Shown one piece after another: positions 1 through 11,026 of a stretch of 64,000 bases of DNA. The notes under the pieces were generated by a model. It did not search any database, had not been told where the DNA came from, and was given only the letters and a program-made list of their open reading frames with translations. Within the stretch, counting starts at the first letter, position 1. Every line of letters begins with the position of its first letter. The DNA is taken from NCBI GenBank assembly GCA_030278955.1, contig JAOANR010000014.1:31819453-31883452 (forward strand), given 5' to 3'. The DNA comes from Hygrophila difformis (taxonomy: Eukaryota > Streptophyta > Magnoliopsida > Lamiales > Acanthaceae). Position numbers and translations under genes: made by a program.

Positions 1-1696
1 GTGGCGGAGGAAGCGGTCGGAAGGGATGGAGACTTGCCGGAATCTGAAAACGGGGCGGGATATGGTGGAGAGCAGCGGCGGGGAGCTCGTCGGGGTTTGG
101 CTGAGGGGAGATGGTGATTGAGGGGCTGCCATGGTGTTGGCCGGAGCGTCGGAGGTGACTGGAGTGGTGTTGGCGGAAGAGGGGAATGGTGGAGATGGCC
201 GACGGAGACGGCGGAGGTTGAGGGTGGAGTTGGTGGTTGGATGCGGCTGTGGTGGAGATGCGGCAGTGGTGGTTGGAGTAGGGTGATGGTGGTCGCGGGT
301 GTTGGGTTAGGGGGCTGCCGGAGAAGGAGGTCGGAGAGGGAGGTGGAGTGGCTATGGTGGTGGTTCGCCGGAGGGCCGCTGGCCGGCGGCGGCGGCGGGG
401 CAGGTTAGGGTAGGGTTAGGGTTTGAATTAGGGTGGTGTAATGGGCTATGGGTTTGGTTTTGGGCCAAGGGTTAATTGGGCTAGAATGGTTTTGTTGGGC
501 TTGAATGGATTTGTGGACTGAATTGGACTGATAAATCTAAAACACTTGGACCAACTTAATCCACCTGCAATTAATTAAAATTAACAGTGATTAGTGGACC
601 AATTAATTTAATTATAGCAGAAAAACAGAAATCAAAATAACCATAAAAATTATAAATATATACATCAAAGATATAAAATAGTATAAATAAGTATATTTAT
701 TCCACTTGACTATTTAGTTTGTGTTCCATCCAATAGACTCGTGTTCCACCGAATAGACAACATCGAACCAAAATTAATCAAGTGTAAGATTTTTAATATT
801 TTTAACATGTTTTTGGGTTTTTTAATAGATATTTAATAAAAATAATAATATTTTTGTGTTTTTCAATACCAGCTTATTATTTATACAAACTTGCAAATAT
901 CTGTCAAATTCAACTGCTTTCTTATATAAATAAGACCGAAATGCGATCAAATGTCCGTATTAGACACGGAAATAGATTGAACATAATGGTCAATTTTGGT
1001 CATTATCATCTTCCAACAAAAATTGGCCTCCGATTCGTCGATTACAAGCTTCAATCGAACAAAATCAACCCAAAACCTAAAATCAACAACCAACTCCAAA
1101 ATCAACACCATTAAGCTCACGAATATATCTAAAACATATATTTGAGTCTAAATATTCAAGGATTAAAGCTTAACTCAACAAAATACAAAAACCCCCAATT
1201 TTCACCCACGGTCAACACCCAAAACACCTCCAAATCTTAACAAAATCAAGAACTAATAACAATAAATCACTTACCAAAAGCATGAATATGAATTTCTCAA
1301 CTTGATTTCAAGCCAATATGAAGATTGTTCTTGGCCAAGGAGGGCTACGGGAAGGAGAAGAAATGGAGAGAGGAAGAAGAAAGGAAAAAATGGGGAAAGG
1401 GAAGAAAAGGAAAAATGGAGAGAGGAAGGTGGGTCTCAAACCCACTTCCCATTTTTAATAAAAATTATATCCGGATCGGGTCATGATGTTGTGTCTCCTT
1501 CCAACTTCTTTTATTCTAACAAGTCGCGGTCCATTTTTTTAAGCACTTTGGCTCTTATTAACTTGTGGGTTTGCTACCCACTTATACTTCTACTTCAATC
1601 CAATAACTCTCTTACACAAAAATTCATATTAGTTATCTTTATTAATTAACCACAATTACTTAAATCAATTATGCGTAAATTAATCGGGATGTTACA
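1..1696 (-). mobile_element. LTR of a Ty3/gypsy element, cut by window start
   Basis: Read on the minus strand, this segment begins TGTAACATCCCG at 1696. That resembles the TGTAATACCCGAG start of the two gag-only elements later in the window, so 1696 is probably an LTR edge. It runs left past base 1. Bases 1-410 are very GC-rich, and the minus strand there holds CAAACCCTAACCC-like text common in transcribed LTR leaders. Bases 1360-1430 are purine-rich. No purine tract or primer site is seen just right of 1696, so this may be a solo or truncated LTR. Open frames inside it look non-coding. The other edge is outside the window. Confidence 0.5.
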
Positions 1697-2990
1697 GCCT
1701 CGTAGAAATCCCGGGCCAATTATTGGTGATCGAGAGCACTATCATACTAATGAGGGGAAGAGGACATCCATTACGAGGACCTTTGGGAACAGACGAGTGA
1801 CCTCAGTATGGTGATGAGCCAGTTCCACAACCATCGCCACCAGGGCCTATGCGCTTTGATCCCAAACAATTCATGCAACAAATGTTCTCATTTATGCAAA
1901 ATATGAATCAGGGGCAGAGAACCGAGCAAGCATATCCCTATCACCATCTTGTGGATCATGTGTACTTGGCTAGACATCACCAGCCTTTTGTGTTCGGTGG
2001 AGGGGCCGGATTCGATTGCCTTGGATGATTGGTCATATCAGATGAATATGATTTTTTAGAATATCAGCTGCCTGAAGGACAAGAAGGTTAGAGTGGGGAG
2101 TCAATATCTTGTGAGAACAGCACTTCATTGGGGGCGAGCTCGTGAAAATTAGCTCATGATGAGACCAGGATTTACTTGAGAAGCATTCTATAATGCATTA
2201 CAGTCTCACTTCTACACCTCGCAAATACTGAATGCCCCTGGACAACTCCCAGATGAACTGAGAGCAGAGATTAGAATCGGGTTCATTGTTCAACATGCAT
2301 CCCTAGCCACTGCTTATGATTAGGCATTGTTTATTAAGAGGGCTAGGGTGGATATGCAACACAACTCGTCCATCCGGCGCAAAGACTGGGGGAAAGCATG
2401 TAGACCTCAGAGGAGACAGTCTAAGGGAGGTGGTGAGACCTCCTGAGCACAAACTTTTGCACAGCCTCAGTACAACTAGGCACCTGCTCTTGGCATTGCC
2501 AGCGTGAGGGGCATTTGAGATATTAGTGTCCATAACTGGCTGGACCTATCGGGGGTTCCTCTTCTACAGATTCTGGTGGGGGTGCACAATGAGGAAGAGT
2601 TTCTGAAAGGGGGCGTGGAACTCAGAGTGGTCGTGAGGCCACCTCAATGTTATTGAGAGAGCTGAGGTTGAGGGTCGCGATGACATCATCACTTGTAAGA
2701 TTCAAATTGTGCAATTCAAACTGAAAATGTTTTAACATTCTATAACCAATTGTTAGGCTAGTGCCTCATGTTGTTGGATGTGTAGGTATGATACTAGTTG
2801 ACAACGTTCCAACATATGTGTTATGTAACTCTGCAGCTTAATGTTCCTTTATTTTATTGAAACAGGTGTCCAAGCACAAAATGAGGCCTTTAGAGACACA
2901 TCACCTTTTTATGTCTCTACCTTCTGGGGACATAATTCGGAGTGAATGAATAAGGCGAAATGTACTAATAAGTATCAAGGATCAGGAGTT
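1697..2990 (+). pseudogene. Decayed Ty3/gypsy gag and protease region
   Basis: Fragments in different frames resemble a plant gypsy Gag. Around 1850-2080 there is a Met- and Gln-rich stretch, then a weak match to the Gag core. Near 2485-2530 a broken zinc knuckle reads as CQREGHLRY, a stop, then C. From about 2750 short pieces resemble the retroviral-type aspartic protease region, continuing into the next feature. There are many stops and frameshifts, so no protein is made. Assignment as gag-pro rests mainly on its position upstream of the clear RT and integrase remnants on the same strand. Confidence 0.5.
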
Positions 2991-3940
2991 CAGAGCTAAC
3001 CTTGTGGTTTTTGACTTAGCAGATTTAGATATTATTTTGGAAATGGACTGGTTATCCAAATACAGGGCAAGGTTGGATTATGGCATTCCGAGGATTTCTT
3101 TCTTTGACCAAGAGGGTAAGAAAGTACTTTATTATCCTCCTAACGTCCTAATTGTATCTTCTGTATCTTTTGCAATGCTAGTCTAAAAGGGTTACCTGAT
3201 GCACATTATTTATGTGCAAGGGATTGCTCCATCCACATCGGGACCGGCAGTTTCATAAATTCTTATTGATCTCAAAATTTCTCGATGTACTTCCTGAAGA
3301 GATAGATGGTTTCCTCCTGTGCAAGATATACTTTCACTATTGATTTAGTACCAGGGGCAGTTCCTGTTGCTAAGACCCCGTACCATATAGCGCCCTCAGA
3401 ACTTAAGGAACAATTGAGGGATCTGCTACATAAGGGATACATCCAGCCAAACAGCTCACCTCGGGGAGCACAAGTAATCTTTGCCAAGAAAGACGGTAGT
3501 TTAAGGATATATATTGACTATCGTGGACTTAATCAAATGACAGTTAAAAATCGATATCCATTGTCGAAAATTGATGACTTGTTTGATCCTAATGTAGATT
3601 TGAGTATCATTAAATATGTGTGGCGGAAAAGGATAATGATAAAACTACCTTCAGGACCTGTTATGGCCATTTTGAGTTTACGATGATGCCTTTTGGATTG
3701 ACTAATGCACAGACAATCTTCATGGAATTCATGCATTGTGTTTTTTTAGACCATTTCAGGTGTGACGAAGATTGTCAAGAATCGTTTGACATCTTGAAGG
3801 AAAATGTGACAGAGGCTCCCATGTTAGTGTTACCAGATAAGTTTGGAGATTATGAAATTTACACTGATGTTTCACACCGAGGGTTGGGGTGTGTGTTGAT
3901 GCCATATGGAAAAGTGTTTGCTTACGCCATTAGATAGTTG
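2991..3940 (+). pseudogene. Decayed Ty3/gypsy RT-RNase H
   Basis: The end of the protease-RT linker is visible at 3004-3100 (ILEMDWLSKYRA, family form ILGMDWL). RT begins near 3306: [37 protein letters not shown] and [11 protein letters not shown] match the fingers and palm. A deletion or frameshift follows, and RT resumes at 3620 with [12 protein letters not shown] and MPFGLTNA. The piece that should carry the catalytic YxDD box is missing: the frame runs from FLDHF straight into the RNase H start (EIYTDVSHRGLG, 3860-3900). The RT is therefore dead. The lineage looks like Tekay/Del or Reina chromovirus, but I cannot place it firmly. Confidence 0.85.
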
Positions 3941-5290
3941 AAGCCACATGAATTGAATTATCCAACTCATGATCTAGAGATGGGGCGATCGTACATGCCT
4001 CAAAGATTAGGAGGCATTATCCATATGGGGCCAGTGTCAAATCTATTCTCATTATAAGAATCTTATATGCCTTTACACTACCGAAAAGATGAGTGGGAAA
4101 CATAGGAAATGGTTGCAATTCTTGCAAGACTATGACACCAATATTCAATATATTATAGAAAAGGCGAACAGGGTGGCTAATGCACTTAGCAGGAAGGGAC
4201 AGATGTTGAATTTGATTTCCCTTCCTTTGAACCTGAGACAGGAATTGCATAAGGAGTGAATTCTATCAGTTTCTTATAGTATGAAGAGGAGATTGAATGC
4301 CATGATTGTGGTGCCTTCATTACTTCATGAGAGCATAGATTATCAGTGCAAGGTAGAAGAATTTCAGATGATGAGTATGGAATGGTCAAGTTCAAAGATA
4401 CGTGATGTGTACCTTCTGAGGAAGATACACTAAAAAGGAAAATTTTGGAGGATGCGCATTGTACACCGTACTCAGTGCACCCAGGTATGGTGAAAATGTA
4501 CACTGACTTCAAAAAGTATTATTGGTTGAGAGGACTAATGAAAGATGTGGAACACATACGACCCCAGGATTATTGCAACTGTTAGAGATCCCCATGTGGA
4601 AATGGGAGTATATTGCGATGAACTTCGTTACAAAGCTGCCCAAGACCAGATATAGAATAGATACCATATGGATAGTGGTTGACCTTGTAACTAAGAGTGT
4701 TGTATTTATGCCAATGAGATTGAAGTAGAGTATGCACAAACTGGCTAATGCCTACATTCAGCAGGTGGTTAAGCGATTTGGGGTGCCTAAGGAGATTGTA
4801 TCTGACAGGGATTCTAGGTTCCTATCAAGATTCTGGAATGAGGTGCAAGCAGCTTTTGGGACTTATATTAGCATGAGCACCCTCAAACTGATGGGCAAAC
4901 TGAAAAGACCATTAGAACCTTAAAGGATATGTTGACAACTTGTGTGATGGATTTTCGGGAGATATGGAAAGTACACCTACCTTTGGTAGAATTTTCGTAC
5001 AATAATAGTTATCATGCGAGCGTTCAAATGGCTCGTATGAAGCATTATACGGGAGGAGATATAGAACACCGTTGTGTTGGAGAACCCGTCTAAACATATG
5101 GTAATGGGTCCAGAACTGATGAACAAACCACATAGATTGTTCCGATCATCAGGGATCGAATGAAGGAAGCTCAGGACTGTCAAAAGAGTTATGCATACTT
5201 GGAAATGAGGGATATCGAGTTTGTAGTTGGAGATTGGGTTTTGTTAAGAGTATCACCTATGAGAGGGGCGAAGAGAGTGGTTGGGGCCTG
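3941..5290 (+). pseudogene. Decayed Ty3/gypsy RNase H end and integrase
   Basis: The end of RNase H is at about 3940-4200 (ANRVANALSRK). The integrase zinc-binding region follows near 4440-4560, then the core: WEYIAMNFVTKLP with the first Asp position replaced by Asn (4600-4640), VPKEIVSDRDSRFLSRFW with the second Asp (4780-4840), and a damaged third segment near 4880-4920 where the Glu motif is out of frame. The C-terminal part VGDWVLLRVSPMRG is at 5226-5270. Several frameshifts separate these blocks. No 3' LTR is recognisable after 5290, so the element looks truncated or eroded. Confidence 0.8.
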
Positions 5291-5598
5291 CTAGAGGAAG
5301 CCCTCCTCCGGCAAAAGCAAAGGAAGATAGAGGTGAGACCTTCTGTTATTACAACACTACTATTCCTTCTGCCCACTAATTCCATACAATTACTTTCGAT
5401 AAATTAGACATTCAGGGGATATTTGGAGTTAAGCTAATTATTTGCATTTTGAAACACAATATCTTGCATCAAGAGTCAAGACTATTATGCCTTATAAGTA
5501 ATACTAACCATTGATTGAATGCATGGTTGTACTTAGAATTTAGATGCAATTGAGTTGAAAGTAAATTCCTTTCCGGCCAATAACTGCATTATCTTTTA
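5291..5598. other. No gene seen
   Basis: AT-rich sequence between the decayed gypsy pol and a truncated MITE. I see no coding region, terminal repeat or RNA gene. Confidence 0.5.
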
Positions 5599-5990
5599 CT
5601 CCCTCCGTTTGATTAAAAGTGATATACTGTATTTCTTTTATGTACAAAATTCAACGTACTTATCTAATTTTAATATTTTAAAATATGTACCAAGTAAAAA
5701 TTATATATGATTAAATGATTTTAACAAGAGTAATGTTAGGGATGAGGACCTAGCCCAAGCGGTTAAGTCTTTTGACTTCCGACGGAAGGTTGAGGTTCGA
5801 TTCCCACCGGCCCCCTATCCCTCCCTTTATTTCCCCTTTATAATTGTGTGGCATGGGCTCCCACTACCCTTTTCCAGGTCTTCAATGACTCTTCCAAAAA
5901 AAAAACACAAGAGTAATGTTAACTACTTTTTATTATATACTTGTATTGAAAATTTGAAATTGAATCTAAGTTAAATTACAGGTAGTGGTT
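5599..5990. mobile_element. Truncated Stowaway-like MITE, interrupted by a SINE
   Basis: The left end is TA followed by CTCCCTCCG, the typical Stowaway (Tc1/mariner MITE) terminus. The matching right end is not found. A SINE at 5739-5906 sits inside it. The right limit given is approximate. Confidence 0.45.
5739..5906 (+). mobile_element. tRNA-derived SINE, family 2
   Basis: The head GGGATGAGGACC is followed by a pol III A-box (TAGCCCAAGCGG, 5751-5762) and a B-box (GGTTCGATTCC, 5794-5804). It ends in an A-run. A perfect 15-bp target duplication, ACAAGAGTAATGTTA, flanks it at 5724-5738 and 5907-5921. A second copy of the family lies on the minus strand at 11681-12635. It has no coding capacity and depends on LINE enzymes. 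Confidence 0.9.
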
Positions 5991-6091
5991 TTTTAAAAAA
6001 AAAAATTGTGAACATTGACAAATGGCTTCGAATCAGCTTCACACGAGGAAGTAATTATTGCCGTCGTATTCCTTCATTCCATACCTGTAAT

Positions 6092-6688
6092 TAGGGTGGG
6101 AATAGGTCAGGCTACCCGACAGGGCGTATGGCCTAGCCTACCGAAGGCCAGGCCAGGCCAGGCTTTTTTTTATAAACAGGCTAGGCTTAGGCTAATTTAA
6201 AAGTCTATTTAGCTAAATAGGCCCAGACCAGGCTTAATTAAAAGCCTTTTAGGCCTACCAGACCGACCTATTTATCATATTATTAGTCTATTTATATTTA
6301 TTACGTAGGTATATGTCGTATTATTAGTATTATATTATGTAAAGGTAATTATTAATTTGATCTTATATAGATTTTCAAAATATTTATGAGTTTTTTCTCG
6401 TAAATAAATAATTTTGGATGAATACTTACCCAAGTGAACAAATTATGTCTTCCAACCTTATGATTACATCCGGATATATATAAAAAATATTTAAACTTAT
6501 TTCTAAAATAGGCTTAATCAGGCCTTTAAAAGGCTTAGAGGCTGGCATATTTAAATAAATAGGCCAGGCTTAGGCCTATAACATAGGCCTATCAAAGGTA
6601 ATAGGCCAGGCTCGGGCTTATGAAAATCGACGTAGGCCTAGGCCGTACAAGCCTAGGCCTAGCCCGGCCTAGCCTATTTCCACCCCTA
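6092..6688. mobile_element. Non-autonomous hAT element
   Basis: Terminal inverted repeats start TAGGGTGGGAATAGG at the left and TAGGGGTGGAAATAGG read inward from the right. An exact 8-bp target duplication CCTGTAAT lies at 6084-6091 and 6689-6696, the hAT hallmark. At 597 bp there is no transposase. Both ends carry dense AGGCC/TAGGCCT repeats; the middle is AT-rich. Confidence 0.92.
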
Positions 6689-6696
6689 CCTGTAAT

Positions 6697-7355
6697 TGTC
6701 AATTCTACTTTATTGCCGTCTTAATCCATCATCCCATCCATACATGCATGTTATTCTCAATTCTAACGAATAATGACACTCTACACACGTTAATCATAAT
6801 GCTACGTATATTTGCTTTATCTAATTGTTTAGTACTTACTGTATAATTCTTTTTCTCAACTACATGTAGGCTTACCCCAAAAAAAGAGAGAGAGAGAGAG
6901 AGAGAAAACATGGGAACTTTGATTGGCTTATAAAATTGTAACTGAAATCGGGCACATATTAAACCCCATGTGCACACCTGCGGCTGCGAAGCATCTCGGA
7001 TCCAACTAAAGCCCCATTAGCCAATAGCCATAGAGCCACATACCCTAAACATATTGGTATATTACTACCAAATCTCCAACAATGTGTGTTACTAGTAGTA
7101 CTATTTATGCACGAATTCAACCATCAATAATAATCGAAACCGAACAGCCCACATGGTAATGAATCAAAATAATTGCCACGACACATTAATAAAGCCAAAA
7201 GAGAGAATATTGCATCATCCCAATCCTCATCTTAACAAACCAAAGAAAACACCAAAAGGGATGATTGGCCTACCCAATTCCTCAAAATTAATACACTGTC
7301 ACATTGGCAAATGAAAATCCCCAATTAACACTCAAATTCCCTCCAGGCCAATTAA
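6697..7355. other. 3' flank of the AAA-ATPase gene
   Basis: AT-rich sequence downstream of the minus-strand gene, expected to hold its 3' UTR and polyadenylation region. A (GA)n microsatellite lies at 6886-6904. No other gene is seen. Confidence 0.5.
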
Positions 7356-8918
7356 TCACTGCATTTTCTCATCCCCATTCTCCTCCATTGCATTAACCTT
7401 ATCACCTTTTTCTTTCACGGGGCAACTTTGTGGCAATTGGTCCAGCCCGGCCCCGTCGTCGTCTTTCGGGCTCTCCAGGGCCCTCTTTTCCTGCTCCTCA
7501 TCCTCCTCTACTGATGCCGATTTCTGATTATTCTTCGCCGCCGCCCTCGCCTTCAGCCCCTCCAGCAGCTCCTCCACCGCACGATTCTTATCGCGCCGGT
7601 TCTTTATCAGAACCTCGCTGATATCCGCCGGCGTCATCTCCGCCGACGAAATCGCCGCCTCCAGCTCTTTCAAAACCCCCTTCAAATCTCCCTCGGTTAA
7701 TCCCAAGTAATTCTCCAGCAGAATCATCAGCGCCGGAAAAGAACAGTAACTCATGTGTATATGCATATCCATTCGACCACTCCTCAGCAACGCCGGGTCC
7801 AGCTTCTCTATGTGGTTCGTCGTGAACACGAAGATTCTTTCGCTCCCGCAGCACGACCACAATCCGTCTGTGAAATTCAGCAATCCGGATAGCGTAATCG
7901 TGTGCGTTGATCCATCCTCGCCGCCGGATTTCGCCGGCGCCGCCTCGTAGGCTGCGTTGGAGGACTTTTTACCAGGTCCACCGCCCACGCCGCCCTTGTT
8001 TCGATTAGTCAAATTAATTGAACAGTCAATGTCCTCAATGACGATTATCGATTTGGAACTTGTCTTCATCAATAGCTTCCTTAACTCGGAGTTGGTATTA
8101 ACCTCCGTCAATTCGAGGTCGTAAATATCGTAGCCGAGGTAATTCGCCATGGCGGCAATCATGCTCGATTTACCGGTCCCCGGCGGGCCGTACAGCAAGT
8201 AGCCTCTTTTCCACGCCCTTCCGGTCTTCTGGTAGAACTTTTCCCCATTCGCGAAATCGCGAAGATCGTCCATAATCTCAGACTTCTTAAGAGGATCCAT
8301 CGCCAATGTCTCGAACGTGCTGGGATGCTTGAACGGGACGGATTCCCATGGATGTCCTCTGGAATCCAACGAGCCGCCTCTAGAATTGGTGTAGAGCAGC
8401 CGGTCCTGATTCTTCCGCCGCAATTCGTTCGCCTTTTCCATTACGTAATCGAGGTAGGAATTGAGGACCAAATGTTTGTTCCTCTTCTTCACGCGGAGAG
8501 TGAATCCCCTTTTCTCCTCCGGGAGGGGCCGCCACGAGAAGGTCTGGGCCTGGCGCTGGGTGACGATGTGCTCCCACTCGACGGTGGCGCCTTTGTAGGA
8601 GTCGATGAGGCGGTCGTTGTTGGAGAGGCCGAAGGTAATCGAGGAGGAATTGAGGCCGCGGGTGAGGCTGAGGCGGGTGCCGGAGATGGAGGCGGAGGAG
8701 CTGAGGTAGAGCTGGACGGCGTTGTACAATTCGTTGGTGTTGACGCCGTCAATCTCCGTTATGTCGTAGTAGCAGTAGGAGGAGAAGTAGCTGAAGAGAC
8801 GGTGGAAGAATTTGAGGGAGGCGAAACGGAGCTCCGGCGGGAAAACGGTGTGGAGAAGGCTCTGGCAGAAGGCCCAAACGCCCATCATAGAAGCCATGGT
8901 TGTCCAAATTTCCTTCAT
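7356..8918 (-). CDS. BCS1-type AAA-ATPase (At5g57480-like)
   Basis: A complete intronless 520-residue frame. Residues about 12-30 form a short hydrophobic N-terminal segment, likely the membrane anchor. An AAA-ATPase-associated N domain follows (about 40-140), then the AAA core: Walker A GPPGTGKSS (244-252), Walker B IIVIEDID (291-298), and the second region of homology with TTNHIEKLDPALLRSGRMD (366-384) supplying arginine fingers. A Gly/Ser-rich insert at 306-340 and an acidic, Lys-rich tail (about 455-520) are typical of the plant family. Very similar text is found in the Arabidopsis At5g57480/At4g25835 group. Family members are membrane-anchored ATPases linked to stress and defence; the substrate is not known from sequence. 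The first Met is kept because the MKEIWTTMAS start matches family N-termini. All catalytic residues are present and no disruption is seen. Confidence 0.96.
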   Translation of the reverse strand: MKEIWTTMASMMGVWAFCQSLLHTVFPPELRFASLKFFHRLFSYFSSYCYYDITEIDGVNTNELYNAVQLYLSSSASISGTRLSLTRGLNSSSITFGLSNNDRLIDSYKGATVEWEHIVTQRQAQTFSWRPLPEEKRGFTLRVKKRNKHLVLNSYLDYVMEKANELRRKNQDRLLYTNSRGGSLDSRGHPWESVPFKHPSTFETLAMDPLKKSEIMDDLRDFANGEKFYQKTGRAWKRGYLLYGPPGTGKSSMIAAMANYLGYDIYDLELTEVNTNSELRKLLMKTSSKSIIVIEDIDCSINLTNRNKGGVGGGPGKKSSNAAYEAAPAKSGGEDGSTHTITLSGLLNFTDGLWSCCGSERIFVFTTNHIEKLDPALLRSGRMDMHIHMSYCSFPALMILLENYLGLTEGDLKGVLKELEAAISSAEMTPADISEVLIKNRRDKNRAVEELLEGLKARAAAKNNQKSASVEEDEEQEKRALESPKDDDGAGLDQLPQSCPVKEKGDKVNAMEENGDEKMQ

Positions 8919-9008
8919 CGTTGCGATTTTTCTCTAAGGTATGTTTTGGGTAAAAAAGAAAAGAAAATGAAAATGTAGTGCGGGGGGAAGAGAGAGGCGC
9001 CGTGAATA

Positions 9009-9016
9009 TATTTATA
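9009..9016 (-). promoter_or_regulatory. TATA box of the AAA-ATPase gene
   Basis: The minus strand reads TATAAATA about 90 bp upstream of the start codon at 8918. That spacing would place transcription start near 8980 and give a short 5' UTR of about 60 bases. This is inferred from motif and position only. Confidence 0.6.
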
Positions 9017-9189
9017 GGAGAAAAGGAATTAATTAAGACAAGTTGGATATTGGAATTGGCAGTTAATCGAAAGAAAAAGCAATCTAGACATAGCTAGCCA
9101 GCAAGGTGGGGTTAATTAATAATTCTAATATACTTCTATTTTAGTAGTATTTTACTATATTTTATTTTATTAATAATACTTTCTCGCCT

Positions 9190-9375
9190 ACCAATAACAG
9201 TTGATTTGAGTGGATGGGGCTCTAGTCGCTTAAGTAATGTCTCGAGTTCGAGCCTTTATACGCAAAAAACTGCTTTAGGAGAGGAACTTTTAGTTGCCCC
9301 TGCAGATCCTTGAGAGATAATTTTGGGTCCAATGTGGTCCGGAATACCCGGTTTCACAAATAATAATAATAATAA
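9190..9375 (+). mobile_element. tRNA-derived SINE, family 1, copy A
   Basis: Starts ACCAATAACAGTTG, has a B-box-like GAGTTCGAGCC near 9247-9257, and ends in an AAT microsatellite tail. A 19-bp target duplication, TAATAATACTTTCTCGCCT, lies at 9171-9189 and 9376-9394. It sits about 270 bp upstream of the AAA-ATPase start codon. Confidence 0.88.
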
Positions 9376-9511
9376 TAATAATACTTTCTCGCCTCAGGTG
9401 CCGAAATATTGCTTTAATATGCGCATAATTGTATTAATATATGCTTCATTCAACTTGAAATATATAATGTGCGATGAGAGAAATAGTTATACACTACTAG
9501 TGTATAAAGTA

Positions 9512-9701
9512 CTCCCTCCGTCCCACTCCAAGTGTCTTGTTACTGTTGGGCACGGAAATTAAGATAGAGTTGGTTTGTGAGTATATGATGGGGTCCACAT
9601 AGTTGTTGGAGGGGAAAATTATTTCTATTTATAGAAAGAAGACATTTGTAATGGGACATCCAAAACTAGTAAGTAGGACATTTGAAATGGGACGGAGGGA
9701 G
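9512..9701. mobile_element. Stowaway MITE (190 bp)
   Basis: Perfect-ended inverted repeats CTCCCTCCGTCCCA and its complement, flanked by TA at 9510-9511 and 9702-9703. No coding capacity. Confidence 0.9.
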
Positions 9702-9783
9702 TATAATTTATTTACTTTTACAATATAAAACACCAAAAATATAAAAATATAATGTTTCAGCCCTATCAACAATCGTGGCTACT

Positions 9784-9968
9784 ACCAAGTAGTTGAATGG
9801 AGCGGATTGGAGCTCAATTCGCTAAGTAAGGTCTCCGATTCGAGCCTCGTGCATGTAAAAAATTGATTTAGAAGAGGCGTTCTTCATTGCCCATGCTGAT
9901 CTTCGAGTGATTAGTTTTAGGTCCAATGTGGCCTGGGGATACCCGGTAATTCACAAAAAAAAAAGAAA
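9784..9968 (+). mobile_element. SINE family 1, copy B
   Basis: Starts ACCAAGTAGTTG, has a B-box-like GATTCGAGCCT near 9837-9847, and ends in an A-rich tail. Flanked by AATCGTGGCTACT at 9771-9783 and 9969-9981. Confidence 0.88.
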
Positions 9969-9981
9969 AATCGTGGCTACT

Positions 9982-10161
9982 ACCAACATCAGTTGACTTG
10001 AGTAGATTGAGACTCTAGTCGTTTAAGCAAGGTCTCAGGTTCGAGTCTCGCTCATGTAAAAAATTGATTTGGGAGATACGCCCTTAATTTCCCATGCATA
10101 TCCTCGAGGGATTAGTCTTGAATCCAATGTGGGCTAGGATACCGATTATTCAAAAATAAAC
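9982..10161 (+). mobile_element. SINE family 1, copy C
   Basis: Starts ACCAACATCAGTTG, has a B-box-like GGTTCGAGTCT near 10039-10049, and ends in an A-rich tail. Flanked by AATCGTGGCTACT at 9969-9981 and 10162-10174, so its left target duplication is also the right duplication of copy B. Confidence 0.88.
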
Positions 10162-10174
10162 AATCGTGGCTACT

Positions 10175-10358
10175 TTTTTTTTTAGGTAAATACCAGGGTA
10201 TCCCCAGGCCACATTGGGCCCAAGACTAATCACTCGAGGATCTGCAAGGGCAATTAAGGGCGCCTCTCCCAAAGCAGTTTTTTGCATACACAAGGCTCGA
10301 ACCCGAGACCTTGCTTAAGCGACTAGAGCCCCATCAACTCAAGCCAACTGCTGTTGGT
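10175..10358 (-). mobile_element. SINE family 1, copy D, reversed
   Basis: Minus-strand copy. Its A-tail appears as the T-run near 10175-10183, and its head ACCAACAGCAGTTG ends at 10358. CAATCGTGGCTACTTTT flanks it on both sides, again the same target as copies B and C. The B-box GGGTTCGAGCC is read on the minus strand near 10286-10296. Confidence 0.88.
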
Positions 10359-10371
10359 CAATCGTGGCTAC

Positions 10372-10766
10372 TTTTGATACCATGGTTGAATTTAATTATG
10401 AAGTATGACTTCTAACCTCTTGGGGGTTTGAAATTTTATGACTTTTTTTTTTCTTTTTAATTGAATTTATGTAGCTTATACTTACATTTAAAAAACATGT
10501 CTCCTACCTTGTAGGAGAAAATAGTTTCAGCTCTTCTTATTTTTGTACACCTCTGCCTCTGGTACCAAAATTTTTGTACGAAAAATAAAGGTACCAAGCG
10601 ATGCATTTAATTATGTACTAGTATAGTTATGCAAAAAATTATGTACTAGTATAATGTATGTTAGTGCTTATAATTTGTTTCAATGTTTTTCTTTTTTCTT
10701 TCAAAAGATAAATAAAATTGTAAAATAATGTAAAAGTGAATGTATTTATATTATTGCTGACTTATA
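10372..10766. other. No gene seen
   Basis: AT-rich intergenic sequence between the SINE cluster and a Stowaway MITE. No coding or repeat structure recognised. Confidence 0.4.
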
Positions 10767-11026
10767 CTTCCTCCGTTTTCATGAAAGTGCAACATTCACC
10801 CAATGCACGCAGTCCAATGCATATTTTAAATCATTAATAACTTAAGTTCGGTATAAGTAAAAAATTTAAAAGTTTGATATTTAAAAACTACATGACGAGA
10901 CGAATCCAACAAAATCTCATTTGACTATGTTTTTCTTTATATAACTATGATAAAAATTTAAGTCAAAGTTAAACAATGAATAGTAACAAAAACTGAAATG
11001 GTGCAATATCAAAAGAACGGAGGAAG
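10767..11026. mobile_element. Stowaway MITE (260 bp)
   Basis: Inverted termini CTTCCTCCG, flanked by TA at 10765-10766 and 11027-11028. It has the same length and internal text (for example ACGAATCCAACAA) as the copies at 11978-12236 and 23401-23660. Confidence 0.9.

Noticed and set aside
118..408. Open frame of 96 residues in the GC-rich start
   Set aside because: Gly/Trp/Arg-rich low-complexity text caused by GC-rich LTR sequence; no domain, and the LTR reads on the other strand.
5745..5835. Possible tRNA gene
   Set aside because: A- and B-boxes are present, but no acceptor stem or cloverleaf; the A-tail and target duplication make it a SINE.
8325..8978. 217-residue plus-strand frame
   Set aside because: Shadow of the AAA-ATPase gene on the opposite strand; long only because of the gene's codon bias.
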